Of a stretch of 64,000 bases of DNA, positions 19,901 to 28,900 are shown piece by piece. The notes under the pieces were generated by a model. It was not told the origin of the DNA. It was given only the letters and a program-made list of their open reading frames with translations, and did no database searches. Position 1 is the stretch's first letter. Each line of letters opens with the position of its first letter. The translations under genes were made by a program, and so were the position numbers. Source of the DNA: F0422 sp003992255 (GTDB lineage: Bacteria > Bacillota > Negativicutes > Veillonellales > Veillonellaceae); assembly GCF_003992255.1 (NCBI RefSeq), contig NZ_RQVA01000005.1, positions 57,942-121,941 on the forward strand, written 5' to 3'.

Positions 19901-22900
19901 AAATGCTAAATCCGTTAAATTAGCTGATGGCTTTAATTATGTAGCAAGTAACGATGCAACGACTACGGCAGACGGCCCTAAATCCGGTTTAGCGATCAAA
20001 GCAGAGGATAATGGGAAGGTTACATTTGGCTTAGACAAAGCTACACGTACCACTCTTGATAATGCAGCAAGTAAAGAGTATGTAGAAAATGCACTAACTA
20101 ACCTAAATAGCGCAATTACAGGCAATGCAAATCTAAACTTTGCAGGTAATGTAACAAAAGACGAACAAGATAAAGCTGCGGATAAAATAGGTTTAGCATT
20201 AGCAACTGGCACATTACATGTCAAAGGAGATAATACAAATATTGTTACCACAGCAAAAGGTGACACAATTACTGTTGAATTGGCACAAGCTGTGAAAGAC
20301 CAATTAGCCAAAGTTGGCGATACAGCCTCTAACGGCCGTGATGGCAAAGATGGCGTATCTGGATCGAAAGGCTTAACGGGTGCAGATGGTTTAAACAATG
20401 CCACATTAAATGATAAAGTAAATGCTTTACGGAATGGTGAAGCTGGCTCTGTTGTATACACTAACGAAGCTGGAGACCGTGTGGTAAAAGCAAAAGATGG
20501 CAAATACTACAAAGCTGATGAAGTAAAAGCAGATGGTACTGTAAAAGCTGCGGATGAAAATAATAACAAAGAACCGCAAGCAGTAGACAACCCACAAGCA
20601 CGTGTGGTAAATGGTAATGGAGATACAAAAGCTCCTACTACTTTATCTAATATTGCAGATGGCAAAGTAGCAGCTAACTCCAAAGAAGCTGTGAACGGTG
20701 GTCAATTACACAATGTGAAATCTGACCTTGCGACAGCACTTGGCGGTGACTCCAAAGTGAACACTGACGGATCCTTTACAGGTCCTACGTACAACATCAC
20801 AAAAGATGATGGTACTAATGGGACTGAACCTGTTAAAAATGTAGGTGATGCGATTTCTAAATTAGATACTCGTATCAACAATGCAAACTCCACGTTATCT
20901 ACAAAAGGCTTAGACTTCTACGGTAACAAGGATACAGCTGACACAGATAAAGTACACCGTAACCTTGGTGAAACTTTAAAAGTGAAAGGTGCTGAGAACT
21001 TTAAACGTGAAGCAACAGCTACAAACAACATTGATGTAGTGAAAAATACTGCAGGTGATGGTTTCGATGTGAAGCTAGCAGAAAACCTTGCGAACATGAA
21101 AGAAATCGCCGGGGATGGTAAAACTGATCTAGTCATCAAAAATGGTGACTCTAAAATTGTAGTATCTCCTGGTAAAGAAAAAGAGGGTGAAAAACCAGCT
21201 GTTCCAGGAAGTGTAAACTTCGGTGATACAACGTTAGTGGCTAAGAATATCGAAGCAGATATTACATACCGTGCGAATAATGCTGAAGACACAGCTGCAA
21301 ACACAGTAAAACTGAAAAAAGGTTTGAACTTTGTAGCAGGAACTGGCACAGTAGCGCCAAAAAATTTAGAAGCAGGTACGGCAAGTCCAACAGCAACTAC
21401 AGATTCTGTGGTGACTAAAAAAGGTATCGCTATTTCCACAGCAGAAAATGGCGTGGTAAACATTGGTTTAGACAGTGACACACGTGGTGCTATCGACAAT
21501 GCTGCAAGTAAAGATTATGTAGCTACAGAACTTGCTAATCTAAATAGCACAATTACAGGCAATGCAAATCTAAACTTTGCAGGTAATGTAACAAAAGACG
21601 CACAAGATCAAGATACAGAAAAAGTAGGATTGCCATTAGCAACAAAAACATTACATATCAAAGGTGATGCTACAGATATTACAACAACTGCAAAAGGTGA
21701 CGCTGTTACAATCGGTTTAACAGATGCTACAAAAGGCAAATTAGCAGCGGTAGGTAACTTAGCAACTGTCATCGGTGGTACAACGATTGCTACAGATGGA
21801 ACTGTGACAGGACCAACTTTCAATATTACAAAGGCAACTGGTGGTACTGATCCTGCGAATACTTTAAAAGATGCTATAGAAAAATTGGATGCAGCCAACC
21901 AAGGTCAAAATACAGCGATTACGAATCTAGGTACTAGAATTACCAATTTAGTAGACGGTGGTATGACGTTTATCGGTGATGATGCGACGACAGATAAAGT
22001 AGCTCGTAAATTGGGAGAAACTTTAAACATCCATGGCCAAAACAATATCACGGTGAAAAAAGATGGTACCGATGCGACTACATTGAATGTAAAATTAGCT
22101 AGTGATTTGAAAAATATCACGTCCATCACTAATGCTGATGCAGATGGAAAACCAGGTAGCAAAATTATCTTAGGTGCAGATGGTGTATCTATTGCTAATA
22201 CAGCAACAGGTGCAGATGGAGCAGCTGGTGAAACTAAAACTGTAACTATCGGCAAAGATGGCATCAATGCTGGGGGCATGAAAGTCACTAATGTAGCGAA
22301 AGCAAAAGAGAATGGCGATGCAACAAATAAAGAATATGTAGATAATGCTATCAATAATGCTATCAATAATTCCAATACCAATGTTGGAAATAAAGGCTTA
22401 GACTTCTACGGTAATAACGACACTGCTGACACAGATAAAGTACACCGTAACTTGGGTGAAACTTTAAAAGTGAAAGGTGCAGAAAACTTTGCTCGTGCTG
22501 AAGGCGCTAAGAATAACATTGATGTAGTGAAAAACGCTGCCGGTGATGGATTCGATGTGAAATTGGCAGAAAATCTTGGCAATATGAAAGGTATATCTGG
22601 TAATGGCTCAGATAGTTTAGTTATTAAAAACGGTGATGCAACGATTACATTGAAACCTGCTACACCAGCTGTAACTAACCCTACGACAGGTGATGTAACA
22701 ACACCAGCTAAACCAGCTACAGTAGACTTCGGTGACAGCAATGTGGTAGCAAAAAACTTAGATGCGTCTATTACATACCGTGCGAATAGTGCTGAAGATA
22801 CAACTGCAAATACAGTAAAACTGAAAAAAGGTTTGAACTTTGTAGCAGGTACTGGTACAGTAGCGCCAAAAATTCTAGAAGCAGGTACTGCAAGTCCAAC

Positions 22901-25900
22901 AGGAACTACAGATTCTGTGGTGACTAAAAAAGGTATCGCTATTTCCACGGATGTTGATGGCGTAGTTAATATCGGTTTAGATAGTGACACACGTGGTGCT
23001 ATCGACAATGCGGCGAACAAGGACTTAAGCAACTTGACACAAGCTGGTAAAGACCAAGTAAGTGCATTAGCTAAAACAGCTGCGAAAGAAGTGGTAAAAG
23101 TAGCACCTGGTATCAACACAACAGTGGATACGGATACAACGACTACAGAAGGTACAACGATCTACAAAGTGAATGCAATTGACACAACAGTAGCAGTAGG
23201 TAGTGATGCATTAACGATCAATAATGCAACTCCAGATACTAATAAAGTGCGTGCATACTCAGTAGATTTATCCGATGCTACAAAAGGCAAATTAGCAGCG
23301 GTAGGTAACTTAGCAACTGTCATTGGTGGCACAATGATTGCTACAGATGGTACAGTAACAGGACCAACTTTCAATATTACAAAAGCAACTGGCGGTACTG
23401 ATACTGCAAATACTTTAAAAGATGCTATCGAAAAACTGGATGCAGCCAACCAAGGTCAAAATACAGCGATTACGAATCTAGGTACTAGAATTACCAATTT
23501 AGTAGACGGTGGTATGACATTTATCGGTGATGATGCAACAGCAGATAAAGTAGCTCGTAAATTAGGAGAAGCTTTAAACATTCATGGTCAAAACAACATC
23601 ACTGTGAAAAAAGATGGTACCGATGCGACTACATTGAACGTAAAACTAGCTAGTGATTTGAAAAGTATCACATCCATCACAAATGCTGATGCAGATAATA
23701 AACCAGGTAGCAAAATTACCTTAGGCGCAGATGGTGTATCCATTGCTAATACAGCAGCAGGTGCAGATGGCGCAGCTGGGGACACAAAAACTGTAACTAT
23801 TAGCAAAGATGGTATCAATGCTGGTGGTATGAAAGTCACTAATGTAGCGAAAGCAACAGAGAATGGCGATGCAGCGAATAAAGAATATGTAGATAATGAG
23901 ATTACTAAGCTACAAACAACAGTTATTAATAATGCAAATCTAAACTTTGCTGGTAATGTGACGAAAGACGGACAAGATAAAGCGGTAGATAAAGTAGGCT
24001 TATCCTTAGCAACGGGTACATTGCATGTCAACGGCGATAATACAAACATTGTAACGACAGCAAAAGGCGATACCATTACTGTGGAATTAGCGCAAGCTGT
24101 GAAAGACCAATTAGCTAAAGTAGGCGATACAGCATCTAACGGCCGTGATGGTAAAGATGGCGTATCTGGAGCGAAAGGCTTAACGGGTGCAGATGGTTTA
24201 AACAATGCCACATTAAATGACAAAGTAAACGCTTTACGGAATGGTGAAGCTGGCTCTGTTGTATACACTAACGAAGCTGGAGACCGTGTGGTAAAAGCAA
24301 AAGATGGCAAATACTACAAAGCTGATGAAGTAAAAGCAGATGGTACTGTAAAAGCTGCGGATGAAAATAATGGTAAAGCACCAGAAGGAATTGAGAACCC
24401 ACAAGCACGTGTAGTGAACGGCAATGGAGATACAAAAACAGCAACTAGCTTATCTAACATTGCAGATGGCAAAGTAGCAGCTAACTCCAAAGAAGCTGTG
24501 AACGGTGGTCAATTACACACAGTGAAATCTGACCTAGCCACAGCACTTGGCGGTGATTCCAAAGTGAACACTGACGGATCCTTTACAGGTCCTACGTACA
24601 ACATCACAAAAGATGATGGTACTAATGGGACTGAACCTGTTAAAAATGTAGGTGATGCGATTTCTAAATTAGATACTCGTATCAACAATGCAAACTCCAC
24701 GTTATCTACAAAAGGCTTGGACTTCTACGGTAATAAAGACGCTGCTGACACAGATAAAGTACACCGTAACTTGGGTGAAACTTTAAAAGTGAAAGGTGCT
24801 GAGAACTTCAAACGTGAAGCAACGGCTACAAACAACATCGATGTAGTGAAAAACGCTGCCGGTGATGGCTTCGATGTGAAATTGGCAGAAAACCTTGCGA
24901 ACATCAAAGAAATCGCTGGTGATGGTAAAACTGATTTGGTGATCAAAAATGGCGATACTACGGTTACTGTAAAAGCACCTAAAGATGGAAACAAAGGTAG
25001 TATCGATTTCGGAGATACGAAACTAGTAGCTTCTAACTTAGATGCATCTATTACATATCGTGCGAATAGTGTACCAGATACAGAAGCAAAATCTGTAAAA
25101 CTGCAAAAAGGATTAAATTTTGTAGCAAGCGACGTAGCAACTACAACTGAAGATGGTCCTAAATCTGGTTTAGCGATTACAGCAGAAGATGATGGTAAAG
25201 TTACATTTGGCTTAGATAAAGATACTCGTAGTAAAGTAGACAATGCAGCCGATAAAAACTTGAGCAATTTATCTGATGCTGGTAATAATAAAATTACTAA
25301 CTTAGCAAAAGCAGCTGCGAAAGAAGTAGTTAAAGTGGCACCTGGTATCAATACAACGGTGGATACAGATGTAACTACAACGGAAGGTGTAACGACTTAC
25401 AAAGTCAATGCAAATGATACAAAAGTAGCTATTACAGGTGATGGATTGGCTATTTCTGGTGGTGACTTAGGTACTACAGATCGAGTTCGTACGTATACAT
25501 TAGACTTATCTGATGCTACGAAAGGAAAATTAGCAGCGGTAGGTAACTTAGCAACTGTCATTGGTGGCACAACGATTGCAGAAAATGGTACTGTAACAGG
25601 ACCAACTTTCAATATTACAAAAGCAACTGGCGGTACTGATACTGCAAATACTTTAAAAGATGCTATCGAAAAACTGGATGCAGCTAATCAAGGTCAAAAT
25701 ACAGCAATTATGAATTTAGGTACAAGAATTACCAATTTAGTAGATGGTGGTATGACGTTTATCGGCGATGATGCGACAGCGGATAAAGTAAACCGTAAAT
25801 TGGGGGAAACTTTAAACATCCATGGTCAAAATAACATCACTGTGAAAAAAGATGGTACCGATGCGACTACATTAAATGTAAAATTAGCAAGTGATTTAAA

Positions 25901-28900
25901 AAATATCACATCTATCACAAATGCTGATGCAGATGGAAAACCAGGTAGCAAAATCACTATTGGTGCAGATGGAGTAACGATTACGAATACGCAAGCTCCA
26001 GCAGCAGGTGCGACAACTGGTGATACAAAAACGGTAACGATCGGCAAAGATGGTATCAATGCTGGTGGCATGAACATCACGAATGTAGCAGAAGCTAAAA
26101 ATGATGGCGATGCGACGAATAAACAATACGTAGATAACGCTATCAATAAGTTAGGTGAAACTTTAACAAATAACGCGACATTGAACTTTGCTGGTAATGT
26201 GACAAAAGATGCACAGGATCAAGCTACAGAAAAAGTAGGCTTATCCTTAGCAAAGGGTACATTGCATGTCAATGGCGATAATACAAACATTGTTACTACA
26301 GCAAAAGGTGATACGATTACTGTTGAATTAGCGAAAGCTGTGAAAGACCAATTAGCCAAAGTTGGCGATACAGCCTCTAATGGCCGTGATGGCAAAGATG
26401 GCGTATCTGGATCGAAAGGCTTAACGGGTGCAGATGGTTTAAACAATGCCACATTAAACGATAAAGTAAACGCTTTACGTAATGGCGAAGCTGGTTCTGT
26501 GGTGTACACTAACGAAGCTGGAGACCGAGTTGTAAAAGCTAAGGATGGTAAGTACTATAAAGCTGACGAAGTAAAAGCTGACGGTACTGTAAAAACTGCA
26601 GCGGAAAACAATAACAAAGAACCGCAAGCAGTAGACAACCCACAAGCACGTGTGGTGAATGGCAATGGAGATACAAAAACAGCAACTACCTTATCTAACA
26701 TTGCAGATGGCAAAGTAGCAGCCAACTCTAAAGAAGCTGTGAACGGTGGTCAATTACACACTGTGAAATCTGACCTAGCCACAGCACTTGGCGGTGATTC
26801 CAAAGTGAACAGTGACGGTTCTTTCACAGGTCCTACGTACAACATCACAAAAGATGATGGTACTAATGGGACTGAACCTGTTAAAAATGTAGGCGATGCG
26901 ATTTCTAAATTAGATACTCGTATCAACAATGCAAACTCCACGTTATCTACAAAAGGCTTGGACTTCTACGGTAATAAAGACGCTGCTGACACAGATAAAG
27001 TACACCGTAACCTTGGTGAAACTTTAAAAGTGAAAGGTGCTGAGAACTTTACACGTACTGGTACGAATAACATTGATGTGGTGAAAAATACCGCCGGTGA
27101 TGGATTCGATGTGAAATTAGCCGAAAACCTTGCGAACATCAAAGAAATCGCTGGTGATGGTAAAACTGATTTAGTCATCAAAAATGGCGATGCATCGATT
27201 ACGTTGAAACCAGCAAAACCAGCTGTAAACGATCCTGCTACTGGAGATGAAACGACTCCAGCTAAACCAGCTACCGTAGACTTCGGTGATAGCAATGTAG
27301 TAGCGAAAAACTTAGATGCATCCATTACATATCGTGCCAATAATGATACGGACGGGAATGCAAAATCTGTGAAATTGAAACAAGGTTTGAACTTTGTAGC
27401 AGGTACAGGCACAGTAGTGCCAAAACATCTAGAAGCAGGTACAGTGAGCCCAACAGCAACTACAGATTCTGTGGTGACTAAAAAAGGTATTGCTATTTCC
27501 ACAGACGTTGATGGTGTGGTCAATATCGGTTTAGACAATGATACTCGTAGCGCTATCGACAACGCAGCGAACCAAGACTTGAGTAACTTGACTACAGCAG
27601 GTAAAAAAGCAATTACCGATGCAGCACAAGGGGCTGTTAAGGTAGCGGCTGGCAACAATGTAACGATTGGTACAGAAACGAAAGATAATGTCACAACGTA
27701 TACCGTGAATGGTCGAGATACGACTGTGAAAGCAGCTACAGGTGGCAGGGTATCTGTAACAGGTGGCGATCTAAATGCTAAAGGCGAACGTGAATATGCT
27801 GTAGATTTGACGGATGCAGCAAAAGCGGAAATCAATAGAATCTCAGGTATTGATACTCGTTTAACGACAGCGGAAGGAAATATCACGACGTTACAAGGGG
27901 ATATGACAAAAGCTAAAGCAGATATCGTTACGAACGCAGGAAATATTGCAAAAAATGCAGGAGATATTGCAACTAACGCAGGCAATATCAAAACAAATGC
28001 AACCAATATTGCTAAAAATGCAGGAGATATCGCAACCAATGCCGGTAATATCAAAACAAATGCAACTAATATTGCAACTAACGCAGGTAATATCGCTACA
28101 AACACTAAGAATATTGCAACTAATGCTGGCAACATAGCTACTAATACAAAAAATATAGCTACGAATGCAGGTAACATTGCAACTAACACATCCAATATTG
28201 CGAATAATACTACTAACATCAGCAAGAATGCTCAAGCCATTCAAGCATTACAAGGCAATTCAGCGACAAAAGATTTGAGTAACTTGACCAATGCAGGTAA
28301 AGATGTAGTAACAGGTTTAGTCAATGTAGTAGGTACCAATGGTATTACTGTCACACCGGAAGCAGATGCAACATCACGAGTGAAAACTTTCACAGCGAAA
28401 CTGGACGATAAAGTGACCTTCGGTCAAGGTAACAAACAAATCACTGTGGATGGCACAACAGGCACTATTACGGCACCAAATGCTACGATCAATGTAGTGA
28501 ATACGAACACAGTTCAAGTTGGTGATGCTAATACAACAAATACGGCGGTAACCCCTGAAGGTGTCACTGTAACGACAAAACAACCAGATGGTACGGTAAC
28601 ATCCACTGTGATGATTAAAGATGGTACAGTGTCTGGCTTGACGAATACGAAATGGGATCCAACAAAAGTAACTGAGGCGGATCGTGGTAAAGCGGCTACA
28701 CAAGGCCAAATGAAAGATGTATCTGATACATTACAAAAAGGTCGTGTATTTGCAGCTGATACTGGTGTATCGTCTACTACAGTGGCATTAGGAGATACAT
28801 TAGCGATTAAAGGTGAAGCTAAGGGTGCATTAACAGATCACAATATTGGTGTAGAATTAACGGCAGCTAACGGCAAAACACCAGCTACCATGACAGTACG

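Noticed and set aside
26966..28225. Long antisense open frames inside the adhesins (for example 419 codons here, 457 codons at 32023-33396)
   Set aside because: They mirror the repetitive, codon-biased adhesin frames, are very rich in Ala/Ser/Val, lack ribosome-binding sites and match no family.
27924..28238. CRISPR array
   Set aside because: The 21-bp periodicity encodes heptads in an open frame and there are no unique spacers; no cas genes are present in the window.
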